A stretch of 64,000 nucleotides of DNA, from contig JAFLBJ010000001.1 of the NCBI GenBank assembly GCA_017303415.1, positions 2,728,001 through 2,792,000 on the forward strand. The letters run 5' to 3'. Positions 14,452 through 23,265 of this stretch are shown piece after piece. This DNA comes from Chitinophagales bacterium (GTDB lineage Bacteria; Bacteroidota; Bacteroidia; Chitinophagales; Chitinophagaceae). The notes under the pieces were generated by a model. The model did not search any database. It had not been told where the DNA came from and was given only the letters and a program-made list of their open reading frames with translations. The translations under genes were made by a program, and so were the position numbers. Positions within the stretch are counted from its first letter, which is position 1, and each line of letters opens with the position of its first letter.

Positions 14452-17400
14452 ATGAATATATCTGAACTGAGTTTACGCCGACCGATCCTGGCGATCGTAA
14501 TGAACATCATCATTGTGGTGTTTGGGATCATAGGATTCAAATTTCTTGGGGTACGTGACTATCCGGCCATTGACCCTCCCAATATCAGCGTACGGACCTC
14601 CTATGCAGGAGCGAATGCTGATATAATCGAAACCCAGATCACAGAACCGCTGGAGAAAGCCGTGAATGGTATCGCCGGGATCAAGAACATTACCTCCAGC
14701 AGCAGCAATGGCACCAGCAATATCAATGTGGAGTTTGATCTGGAAATAGACCTGGAAGCCGCCGCCAATGATGTACGGGATAAGGTATCGCAAGCCATTC
14801 GCTCCCTCCCACCCGATCTTGAAGCGCCACCCGTGGTGTCAAAAGCCGATGCCAGTTCAGATGCCATCCTTTCCATGACCGTTCAGAGCAATACCCGCAA
14901 CCAGTTGCAAATGACGGAATACGCCAACAATGTACTGGTAGAACGTTTGCAAACCATTCCCGGTGTATCAGGAATCCAGATCTGGGGTGAGAAAAGGTAT
15001 GCCATGCGGATATGGATCGATCCCGCTAAACTTACTTCCTATGGGCTCACCCCGGGAGATGTACAATCTGCCTTGCTCCGGGAGAATGTGGAACTTCCAT
15101 CGGGGAAAATTTCAGGAAATACCACCGAACTCACGGTCCGCACCTTTGGCCGTTTAAATACGGAGGAAGAATTCGAGAATGTCATTATTCAGAACATTGG
15201 TGGGGCCGATATACGGATCAAGGATATTGGCAATGTGATTCTTGGGCCGGAAAATGAAGAAACTGTGTTGAAAGAAAGCGGCATCCCCATGATCGCCCTG
15301 GCCATTGTTCCCCAACCCGGTTCGAACTACGTTTCCATTTCCGATGAATTTTACAAACGACTGGAACAGATCAAAAAGGATGTTCCCGAAGATGTTAAGA
15401 TCAATATCGCGCTTGATCAGACCAAGTTCATCAAGCGCTCAATTGCAGAGGTAGAAGAAACGCTTATCGTTGCCATCGTATTGGTGATCCTGATCATTTA
15501 TCTCTTCTTCCGGGATTGGATCATTGCCATCCGCCCCCTGATCGATATTCCTGTTTCGCTGATTGGCGCCTTCTTTATCATGTACCTAATGGGATATACG
15601 ATCAACGTCCTTTCACTGCTGGCCATCGTTCTCGCAACAGGTCTGGTGGTCGACGACGGAATCGTTGTCACGGAAAATATTTATAAGAAGATGGAGAAAG
15701 GTATGGGGAAATGGCAGGCGGCCCTGGAGGGATCCAAAGAGATCTACTTTGCGGTCATCGCTACCTCCATTACGCTTGCGGTCGTATTTCTGCCGATCAT
15801 ATTCCTTCAGGGGTTTGTAGGAAGCCTGTTCCGTGAATTTGGTATCGTGGTAGCCGGTGCGGTATTGATCTCGGCCTTTGTGTCCCTTACCCTGACACCT
15901 GTACTGAACGTAAAACTGACCCGAAAAAATATTCACCAGCATTCCTGGTTTTACCGGAAGAGTGAACCCTTCTTCAGAGGCATGGAAAATGGATACGAAC
16001 GGTTACTAAAAGGGTTTATGCGGATCCGCGGCGCGGCCATCGTTATCATTTTAGCCTGTGGCGCTACCATTTTTCTGATTGGAGGACAATTACAATCAGA
16101 GCTTGCACCCATGGAAGACCGCAGTCAGTTCAGGCTTCAGATGACCGCGCCGGAGGGAACTTCCTTTGACGCGATGGACAAATTTGTCGACCGTGTATCG
16201 GGTTTTATGCTTGACTCTGTACCCGAAAGGGAAGTAGTTTTAAGTGTTACTTCTCCAGGGTTTTCCGGATCAGGAAACGCCAATACCGGATTTGTCCGGG
16301 TTACATTAATTGATCCAAGTCTGCGCTCCAGATCACAAGGCGATATCGTCAATATGGTCAACCGTAACTTACCAAGGTTCAACGAAGGCCGTTCTTTTGC
16401 CATTCAGGAACAAACGATTTCCGTGAACCGCCGTGGCGGGCAACCCGTGGCCTTTGTGATCCAGAATAACAATTTCCAGAAACTCACCTCCATACTTCCC
16501 AAATTCATTGAAGAGGCCAATAAGAGCGATGTATTGCAACAGGTGGATGTGGACCTAAAGTTCAATAAACCCGAACTCCGTGTACAAATTGACCGTATCA
16601 AAGCAGCTGAACTTGGGGTTAGTGTCAACGCGATTTCAGAAACCTTGCAGTTGGCGTATTCCAACAGACGTCTTGGTTATTTTACAAAAGATGGTAAACA
16701 ATACCAGGTAATGGGACAGGTGACCCGTGCTGACCGGGATGATCCCAATGACCTGAAAAGTTTGTTTGTAAGGAATAGCCGGGGCGAGATGATCAGTCTC
16801 GATAATCTGGTAAATGTGGCAGAGTCCAATACCCCTCCAACCATCTATCACTTTAACCGGTATAAGTCTGCTACGGTTTCCGCCGGGCTTCAACCGGGGA
16901 AAACGATTGGTGACGGGATCGAAGAGATGCAAAATATCGCCGATAAATTATTGGATGAAACATTTGCAACCTCCCTGTCAGGTTCCTCGCGCGATTTTGC
17001 CGAAAGTTCCAGCAATACCAGTTTTGCCTTTTTACTTGCGCTCGGTCTGATCTTCCTGATCCTGGCCGCGCAGTTTGAAAGTTTCATTGACCCATTGATC
17101 ATCATGGTCACCGTACCTCTGGCCATCGCCGGAGCCGTTTTATCGTTGTGGATTTTTGGACATACCCTCAATATCTTCTCACAGATCGGGATGATCATGC
17201 TGATTGGTCTGGTGACCAAGAATGGTATCCTGATCGTTGAATTCGCCAATCAGAACCGGCTTAAAGGAATGGGTCGTACCGAAGCGGCTGTATATGCCGC
17301 TACGCAACGTTTGCGTCCCATCCTGATGACGAGCCTCGCTATGTCATTAGGCGCCTTGCCACTTGCCTTATCGTTAGGAGCTGCCGCTACAAGTCGTATC

Positions 17401-17580
17401 CCATTGGGTGTCGTTATTGTTGGTGGTATCCTGTTCTCTCTGATATTGACCCTCTTTGTGATACCGGCCATGTATTCTTTCCTGTCAACGAATAAGAAGG
17501 TCAGTGAGATTGAAAAGATCACGGCACAACAACATCAACAAACAACCCCTAATCCCGATCCGGAACCTGCCCATGTTTAA
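14452..17580 (+). CDS. RND multidrug efflux permease (HAE1/AcrB family)
   Basis: 1042-aa inner-membrane proton-driven exporter. It has the usual N-terminal helix (RRPILAIVMNIIIVVFGIIG) and two large periplasmic loops. The TM4 proton-relay pair is in ATGLVVDDGIVVTENI (Asp-Asp near 400), with the essential Lys expected in TM10. The C-terminal half repeats the layout (GLVTKNGILIVEFANQ). Length matches AcrB/MexB. Substrates cannot be inferred. It ends with a short hydrophilic tail and its stop overlaps an ATG of the next frame (17573). Confidence 0.95.
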   Translation: MNISELSLRRPILAIVMNIIIVVFGIIGFKFLGVRDYPAIDPPNISVRTSYAGANADIIETQITEPLEKAVNGIAGIKNITSSSSNGTSNINVEFDLEIDLEAAANDVRDKVSQAIRSLPPDLEAPPVVSKADASSDAILSMTVQSNTRNQLQMTEYANNVLVERLQTIPGVSGIQIWGEKRYAMRIWIDPAKLTSYGLTPGDVQSALLRENVELPSGKISGNTTELTVRTFGRLNTEEEFENVIIQNIGGADIRIKDIGNVILGPENEETVLKESGIPMIALAIVPQPGSNYVSISDEFYKRLEQIKKDVPEDVKINIALDQTKFIKRSIAEVEETLIVAIVLVILIIYLFFRDWIIAIRPLIDIPVSLIGAFFIMYLMGYTINVLSLLAIVLATGLVVDDGIVVTENIYKKMEKGMGKWQAALEGSKEIYFAVIATSITLAVVFLPIIFLQGFVGSLFREFGIVVAGAVLISAFVSLTLTPVLNVKLTRKNIHQHSWFYRKSEPFFRGMENGYERLLKGFMRIRGAAIVIILACGATIFLIGGQLQSELAPMEDRSQFRLQMTAPEGTSFDAMDKFVDRVSGFMLDSVPEREVVLSVTSPGFSGSGNANTGFVRVTLIDPSLRSRSQGDIVNMVNRNLPRFNEGRSFAIQEQTISVNRRGGQPVAFVIQNNNFQKLTSILPKFIEEANKSDVLQQVDVDLKFNKPELRVQIDRIKAAELGVSVNAISETLQLAYSNRRLGYFTKDGKQYQVMGQVTRADRDDPNDLKSLFVRNSRGEMISLDNLVNVAESNTPPTIYHFNRYKSATVSAGLQPGKTIGDGIEEMQNIADKLLDETFATSLSGSSRDFAESSSNTSFAFLLALGLIFLILAAQFESFIDPLIIMVTVPLAIAGAVLSLWIFGHTLNIFSQIGMIMLIGLVTKNGILIVEFANQNRLKGMGRTEAAVYAATQRLRPILMTSLAMSLGALPLALSLGAAATSRIPLGVVIVGGILFSLILTLFVIPAMYSFLSTNKKVSEIEKITAQQHQQTTPNPDPEPAHV

Positions 17581-17596
17581 AAAGAATGGACTCACC

Positions 17597-18913
17597 ATGA
17601 AAAAGTTTTTTGGAACCATATCCCTTTCCCTGTTCTCCCTGATTGCGCTTCATGCGCAACAAACGCTGCTATCCCTTGAAGACGCCATTGCACAGGCCCT
17701 GGAAAACAATTATGATATCCGCCTCTCCCGCAATGATTCTGCCGTAGCAGCCCTTGATTATTCCTTTCGCAATGCAGCCTTCCTTCCCCGGCTTAATGCC
17801 AATGCGGGCCAGGCCTGGAATAACAATGACCAGAAACAGGAATTTGCCGATGGAACAAAGCGGGAAAGAAATGGGGTGAAATCCAATACGCTTACCGCTT
17901 CCCTCTCCCTGAACTGGACCCTTTTTGATGGGATGAAGATGTTTGTGATCCGGGATAAGGCCGAAGAGTTTGTCAAATTAGGAGAGCTGGCGATCAAGAA
18001 CCAGGTTGTTAATACCGTAGCAATGGTGATCACCAATTACTACAGCATTGTCAGGCAACAACAGCAACTAAAGGCCATCCAGGAGCAGATGTCGCTCAAC
18101 GAAGAACGGGTGAAACTGGCCCAATATAAACTCGATATTGGCGTGGGCGCAAAACCCGATGTACTCCAAAGCAAAGTGGACCTGAATGCACAGCGATCTG
18201 CTATCCTGACCCAGGAGACATTGATCACCCAACTTAAACAGCAACTCAATCAACTTACCGGTTCTACCCGGACTGACTATGCTGTCTCCGATTCCATACC
18301 AGTGGATTTTGGGATCGTACTGGGTGATATCCAGCAAAATCTGGAACAATCCAATCCCCTTCTTCAGATCAATAAGAAGAATATTGATATTGCCCAATTG
18401 ACCCTTAAGGAAAGAAAGGCCGACCGCTTTCCCATTCTTGGTTTTAACAGCAACTACAACTTCAACCGGACCGACAACAAGGCCGTGGTCAACCCGTTTC
18501 AACCACTCTTCAGCAGAAACAGGGGATTAAACTATGGACTTACTGCCACCATCCCCATTCTAAATAATTACAACACCAAACGCTTGATCAAGCAGGCCGA
18601 ACTGGACATCGACTATCAGAAACTGGTGTATGAGAATCAACGCTCACTCATTAACCTGAGTGTGATCAATGCCTGGAAGGAATATGAACAACAGAAAAAA
18701 GCATTAGACCTGGAGGAAGCCAATATCTTACTCGCCAAAGAGAATGTGGACATTGTATTTCAAACCTACAAATTAGGCGCAGCCACCTTTATTCAATTAC
18801 GCGAAGCGCAAAAGAGCCTGGAAGATGCCTATAACCGCCTGATCGCTGCCAGGTATAATACAAAAGTGGCCGAAACCGAATTATTAAGGCTGAAGGGGGA
18901 TCTGGTGCGATAG
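17597..18913 (+). CDS. TolC-family outer-membrane efflux channel
   Basis: 438-aa protein with a signal peptide (MKKFFGTISLSLFSLIALHA, cleaved before QQ). Two OEP repeats each supply long helices and short strands: LSLEDAIAQALENNYDIRLSR near the start and a coiled-coil-rich middle (LKAIQEQMSLNEERVKLAQYKLDIG). A matching second repeat ends in TYKLGAATFIQLREAQKSLEDAYNRLIAARYN. ATG 17573 is an alternative start that overlaps the pump stop; 17597 gives the better signal peptide. It completes a three-gene RND system. Confidence 0.93.
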   Translation: MKKFFGTISLSLFSLIALHAQQTLLSLEDAIAQALENNYDIRLSRNDSAVAALDYSFRNAAFLPRLNANAGQAWNNNDQKQEFADGTKRERNGVKSNTLTASLSLNWTLFDGMKMFVIRDKAEEFVKLGELAIKNQVVNTVAMVITNYYSIVRQQQQLKAIQEQMSLNEERVKLAQYKLDIGVGAKPDVLQSKVDLNAQRSAILTQETLITQLKQQLNQLTGSTRTDYAVSDSIPVDFGIVLGDIQQNLEQSNPLLQINKKNIDIAQLTLKERKADRFPILGFNSNYNFNRTDNKAVVNPFQPLFSRNRGLNYGLTATIPILNNYNTKRLIKQAELDIDYQKLVYENQRSLINLSVINAWKEYEQQKKALDLEEANILLAKENVDIVFQTYKLGAATFIQLREAQKSLEDAYNRLIAARYNTKVAETELLRLKGDLVR

Positions 18914-18932
18914 GGTTACAGATAAAAGCCCC

Positions 18933-18940
18933 TAAATTTG
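18933..18940 (+). promoter_or_regulatory. -7 promoter box TAAATTTG for purE
   Basis: Exact TAnnTTTG match, 23 bases before the purE ATG. purE therefore probably has its own promoter and does not depend on the efflux operon. Confidence 0.55.
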
Positions 18941-18963
18941 CCCCTACTAACCGTCAAACATAT

Positions 18964-19491
18964 ATGCCCCAATCCTCTACGCCACCCCTTGTCGGCATCA
19001 TTATGGGATCCGACTCCGACCTTTCCGTCATGCAGGCTGCATCCGATATCCTGAAGGAGTTTAAGATCGCTCATGAGGTAACCGTTGTTTCGGCACACCG
19101 CACCCCTTTACGTATGGTGGAGTACGCCCAAAAAGCCAGGGAAAGAGGCCTGAAGGTGATCATTGCCGGAGCCGGGGGTGCTGCACACCTGCCCGGTATG
19201 GTAGCCGCTATCACACCCTTGCCTGTGATCGGGGTTCCCATCAAATCTTCCAACTCAATTGACGGCTGGGACTCTGTACTCTCAATTCTTCAAATGCCCA
19301 ATGGTGTCCCGGTGGCTACCGTAGCACTCAACGCCGCAAAAAACGCAGGCATCCTGGCCGCTGAGATCATTGGCGCTTTTGAGCCTGTAGTGTCCGCAGC
19401 AGTTACTTCCTATAAAGAAAAACTGAATAACGAAGTGATCGAGAAAGTGGAGAAACTGAAAAAAGATGGTTGGGAGAATAAATTTGATTAA
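18964..19491 (+). CDS. purE: N5-CAIR mutase, class I PurE
   Basis: 175-aa enzyme moving the carboxylate of N5-CAIR to give CAIR. Class I signatures: GIIMGSDSDLSVM (residues 10-22), VVSAHRTPLRMVEYA, IAGAGGAAHLPGMVAA, PVIGVPIKSS, GWDSVLSILQMPNGVPVATV and AAKNAGILAAEII. Works with PurK. Its TAA stop shares the palindrome TTAA (19488-19491) with the stop of the convergent GH32-like gene, leaving no intergenic space. Confidence 0.97.
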   Translation: MPQSSTPPLVGIIMGSDSDLSVMQAASDILKEFKIAHEVTVVSAHRTPLRMVEYAQKARERGLKVIIAGAGGAAHLPGMVAAITPLPVIGVPIKSSNSIDGWDSVLSILQMPNGVPVATVALNAAKNAGILAAEIIGAFEPVVSAAVTSYKEKLNNEVIEKVEKLKKDGWENKFD

Positions 19492-20969
19492 ACCGCTTTC
19501 TTTTCCGCCTTTTCCTGACTTGCATACTCATCGATCACAGCCGGCAAACTTCGAATTGTGGATTCCTCCAGGGAAATAACAGAAGATGCTGAGTACAGCC
19601 CAAATCCTGAACAGGACCATTGATAATCGATCAAGGTTATTTTCACAACGCCATCCACAGAGAGTTCGACATAATTCCCAAAAATGATTAACCGGAAATG
19701 GAATGATCTGTCATGCGGAACCACAATGGTGTTGGATTGAATATTTTCAAAAACAAAATTCTTCTTTTGATCATTCGCATTGTAACCCCAGGCACGGAAT
19801 TGAACCAACCCATTGATTATATCAAAGGAAATGTAGTAGCCATTCGCTTCTTTATCCGTACAAACGGTGAGTCCAAATTTTCCCATACCCTCCACATTTA
19901 ACCGGCCTTCCCATATGAAATTAGCAGAAGGCCTTGACCACCAAAAAATCTCATACCCGCTTCTGGCACCACAGGTCCATTTACCATCCTCATAAATCAA
20001 TTGATTGGTTGGGTTTTCAAAAAGAGGACTGGGATGACCAAGCCCATCAAGTGCAACTGGTTTAGCCGCCATCTCATTCCAACGGTAATAGGATTTCAAA
20101 ACAAGTCTCCCCTTTTCATCCGTCGCCAACTCCTTTGGTGGCGGAAATACCCGAAGGGAATTAACCTGACCATGGGTGTAAAAGAAATTGTATATCAGCA
20201 GATGATCTTCATCCTTCAAAATACGGGCGGCATAATTCCCCTGCGGCATGAGCACATCGGCGTGAAAACTATGATACTCTCCCATAAAAGAATCCGCAAA
20301 CCAATACCTTATCTTCACATCCTCCCGAATTGAACCGATCAGATAATACCTGCCATTTAATTCAAACCCACATGGACATTCCACATCATCATAAGCCATT
20401 GGATGCATTAACGGAGGAAGAGCCAGATATCGTTCCCCAGACCACTTGAACAAACCAACACAACCACGCCGTGAAACAGGCCCTTTACCCACACGCGCAC
20501 AAAGAAGTAAAAAAGATTCGTTGTCAACCTCCATATAAAAAGGATCCCTGAAACTCAACCAGTTTCTGGGATTGTTTGATAATGACTCATAAAATTCCCC
20601 TTCCTCAGATCCAAGTGGAAACCCCGGGTGTTCCACCTTTGTCCAACGCAACAGATCATCTGATTCAGCAATCCCAATCCGTGTCGCTACCCCTTTATCC
20701 TGGCGTCGAAGTCCTGTATAAAACATTCTATACTTCTCTCCCAACTTACAAACATGCATGGTCCATAACATATCATCATCCCATTCACCGGGATCTCCTA
20801 CAAATAAGGCATTATTCACGCGCTTCCAACTTATCCCATCTGTTGATACAGCATGAGCGATATAATCATGATTCGGTATGATCAAATGAAATAAATGATA
20901 AACACCATTCTCAATAATCATTGTCACATCGCCTATTTCCCAATCACTATACCCTGAACCTGAGTACAT
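19488..20969 (-). CDS. GH32-like glycoside hydrolase (beta-fructosidase fold)
   Basis: Predicted 493-aa protein. The N-terminal five-bladed propeller shows GH32 landmarks. These are a WEIGDVTMIIENGVYHLF stretch at residues 10-27 that aligns with the WMNDPNG block, FRDP (Arg141-Asp142-Pro143; stabiliser) and the ECP block (Glu197, acid/base candidate). A beta-sandwich-like C-terminus follows (about 320-480). The nucleophile Asp of WMNDPNG is not in its usual place: Gly13 occupies it and Asp14 is next. No signal peptide was seen. Start chosen at ATG 20969 because the open frame above it crosses a TACCTTTG box. It faces the sucrose-synthesis gene divergently. Sucrose/fructan hydrolysis is inferred; a changed specificity or a phosphorylase-like role is possible. 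Confidence 0.7.
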   Translation of the reverse strand: MYSGSGYSDWEIGDVTMIIENGVYHLFHLIIPNHDYIAHAVSTDGISWKRVNNALFVGDPGEWDDDMLWTMHVCKLGEKYRMFYTGLRRQDKGVATRIGIAESDDLLRWTKVEHPGFPLGSEEGEFYESLSNNPRNWLSFRDPFYMEVDNESFLLLCARVGKGPVSRRGCVGLFKWSGERYLALPPLMHPMAYDDVECPCGFELNGRYYLIGSIREDVKIRYWFADSFMGEYHSFHADVLMPQGNYAARILKDEDHLLIYNFFYTHGQVNSLRVFPPPKELATDEKGRLVLKSYYRWNEMAAKPVALDGLGHPSPLFENPTNQLIYEDGKWTCGARSGYEIFWWSRPSANFIWEGRLNVEGMGKFGLTVCTDKEANGYYISFDIINGLVQFRAWGYNANDQKKNFVFENIQSNTIVVPHDRSFHFRLIIFGNYVELSVDGVVKITLIDYQWSCSGFGLYSASSVISLEESTIRSLPAVIDEYASQEKAEKKAV

Positions 20970-21013
20970 AAAACATTTATTAAATTTTTGTGAATATGAA
21001 TTATTTAAATATA

Positions 21014-21021
21014 CAAAGGTA
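21014..21021 (-). promoter_or_regulatory. -7 promoter box TACCTTTG, GH32-like gene
   Basis: Exact TAnnTTTG on the minus strand, 44 bases before ATG 20969, in an AT-rich stretch. The divergent sucrose synthase gene begins 50 bases away. Confidence 0.55.
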
Positions 21022-21071
21022 TTTCTCAATCAAAATGGCTAACTTCAATTATTCGAAACTGTGAATAGGAC

Positions 21072-23234
21072 ATGAAGGGACTATACATACAATTATTTAG
21101 TCCACATGGACTGATACGCGTCAAACATCCTGAGATCGGAAGAGATCAGGACACTGGAGGGCAGGTTAAATATGTCCTTGAATTATTAAACGCACTTTCC
21201 ACACATCCCCAGGTAAGGAAGGTTGATTTATTTACCCGTCGCATTATCGATAAAAAAGTAAGCGCCGATTATTCCCGGGAAGTTGAAGAAGTGAATGAAA
21301 AAGCGCGGATCATCCGGGTTAGCTGTGGTGGAAACAGGTACCGAAAGAAAGAAACCTTGTGGGATTTTCTTTCCGAATTCATTCAACATACAATTCAATT
21401 TACTGAAAGGGAAAATGAACATCCGGATATTTCGCATGGGCACTATGCTGACGGAAATTTCATTGCTCTTGCCATAAGCCAACATTGGAAAATACCGTTG
21501 ATATCCACCGGACATTCATTGGGTCGGAACAAACTGAATATTCTCCTTCGACAGGGCATGCATGCAGAGAAGATCGAGCAGCAATTTCAAATGCAAAAAA
21601 GGATCGAGGTCGAGGAAATGGTGATAAAGGAGGCTGATCTTATCATAACCAGCACCCAGCATGAAATCGACACCCATTATACGCTTTACAAAAACAAGTC
21701 TTTAGGGAAATTCACGGTAATCCCTCCAGGCACTGACCGGGAATTGTTTTATCCATATTATCGCCAAAGCCTGTCTCACTTTACAATGGATCTGGAACAG
21801 GAACAAGCCTTACACCGGATCTCTTCAGAAATAAAACGATTTTTATTCAATTACGAAAAGCCACTGATTGTTTCCATCGGCAGGCCCGACAAGAGAAAAA
21901 ACTTCGAAACGATCATTCAAGCCTACGGAGAAGACAAAGAGCTGCAGTCAATGGCCAATCTCGCCATCTTTGCCGGTGTCCGAAAAGAGATCAGCCAGAT
22001 GCCGGATGATGAACGCGAAACACTCACCAATCTGCTTTTGCTGCTAGATAAATACGATCTGTATGGCAAACTCGCTATCCCAAAAAAGAATGATCCCCAG
22101 AAAGAAGTGCCGGAGATCTACCGGATAGCTGCCCATAGCAAAGGCGTTTTTGTCAATGGAACTCCTGGTGAAAATTTCGGGCTGACCATTGTTGAATCTG
22201 CCTCCTGTGGATTACCTGTCATTGCATCCCCCACAGGCGGCCCCCGGGAAATTATTGAATCCTGCCAGAATGGTATTCTCACCGATGTGGAAGATCCTGT
22301 CGCCATTGCACAAGCCATAAAGTCCATTATCAGTGATCAGGCAAAATGGCAATTATTTTCTGATAATGGGGTCTTAGGGGTAAATGATCTTTATTCCTGG
22401 GATGTTCATGCAGAAAAATATGTACAGCAAGCCCTTGCCCTCCTGCAACCAAAAAATAATAATATTCAACTCGACCCTAAAGAAAAAAAATGGTTTCTGG
22501 TTACCGACCTGGATGGCACCATCGCAGAAGGAGAAGATATCTATGGACTGAGGGAACTAACACATTGGATCAACGCCCATAAAATGGACTTTGCCTTTGG
22601 CATTGCCAGCGGAAGAAATTTTGAACTGACTAAAAAGGCGATCCTTGAATATGACCTGCCTGTACCCGATGCGCTGATCTGCTCCGCCGGATCGGAAATT
22701 TATTATGGCCATGATTTTGTCGCGGATAAAGATTGGGAAAAAAACATAGCCTCGCAATGGGACCGGGAAACCTTGGAAAAAGCGCTGCAAAAGATCCCGG
22801 GTATTCGCCTGCAGGAGCAGGAAGCACAGTGGCCCTTTAAATTGAGTTATTATACAGAACCTCGGTTTTCACTGGAATACTTGGCTATGATTGAAAAAGC
22901 CCTCGAGGAACGAAAACTTAGCTTCAAAGTATTATTAACCGAAAACCGCTATCTCGATTTTCTTCCTATGCGCGCTGGCAAAGGAAGTGCGGTTCAATTC
23001 GTAGCAGAAAAGTGGGGACTGAATCCGTCACAGGTTATTTCTGCCGGAAACAGCGGAAATGATATCGATATGCTCGTAGGAAAGACAAGGGGAATCGTAG
23101 TTGGTAATTATAGCCCCGAACTGGAAAGCCTTCGTGGCATGGAAGATATCTATTTTGCCAGGGAGAGATTATCCAAAGGCGTACTGGAGGGAATCAGATT
23201 CTACCTGGAAAAGAAGCCTGTTCTGGAGGTATGA
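21072..23234 (+). CDS. Bifunctional sucrose-phosphate synthase/phosphatase
   Basis: 720-aa fusion. Residues about 1-465 form a GT4 glycosyltransferase: DTGGQVKYVLELLNAL (27-42), HGHYADGNFIAL, the SRPDKRKN-like SIGRPDKRKNFETII segment, and the GENFGLTIVESASCGLPVIA nucleotide-sugar site. Residues about 474-720 form a HAD phosphatase of the sucrose-phosphatase type, starting WFLVTDLDGTIAEGED (Asp479, Asp481) and ending with SAGNSGNDIDML. Expected activity: UDP- or ADP-glucose plus fructose 6-phosphate to sucrose 6-phosphate, then sucrose. Mannosylfructose-phosphate synthesis by the same fold is the main alternative. Cytoplasmic. Sucrose may be a compatible solute. It is divergent from the GH32-like gene. 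Confidence 0.85.
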   Translation: MKGLYIQLFSPHGLIRVKHPEIGRDQDTGGQVKYVLELLNALSTHPQVRKVDLFTRRIIDKKVSADYSREVEEVNEKARIIRVSCGGNRYRKKETLWDFLSEFIQHTIQFTERENEHPDISHGHYADGNFIALAISQHWKIPLISTGHSLGRNKLNILLRQGMHAEKIEQQFQMQKRIEVEEMVIKEADLIITSTQHEIDTHYTLYKNKSLGKFTVIPPGTDRELFYPYYRQSLSHFTMDLEQEQALHRISSEIKRFLFNYEKPLIVSIGRPDKRKNFETIIQAYGEDKELQSMANLAIFAGVRKEISQMPDDERETLTNLLLLLDKYDLYGKLAIPKKNDPQKEVPEIYRIAAHSKGVFVNGTPGENFGLTIVESASCGLPVIASPTGGPREIIESCQNGILTDVEDPVAIAQAIKSIISDQAKWQLFSDNGVLGVNDLYSWDVHAEKYVQQALALLQPKNNNIQLDPKEKKWFLVTDLDGTIAEGEDIYGLRELTHWINAHKMDFAFGIASGRNFELTKKAILEYDLPVPDALICSAGSEIYYGHDFVADKDWEKNIASQWDRETLEKALQKIPGIRLQEQEAQWPFKLSYYTEPRFSLEYLAMIEKALEERKLSFKVLLTENRYLDFLPMRAGKGSAVQFVAEKWGLNPSQVISAGNSGNDIDMLVGKTRGIVVGNYSPELESLRGMEDIYFARERLSKGVLEGIRFYLEKKPVLEV

Positions 23235-23265
23235 TTTAACAGCCAGGAAAAAAGAGTCCAAGCAC

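Noticed and set aside
21009-21029. Start of the GH32-like gene at 21029
   Set aside because: The extended frame passes straight through a TACCTTTG promoter box, and the extra 20 residues are AT-rich and unlike the family.
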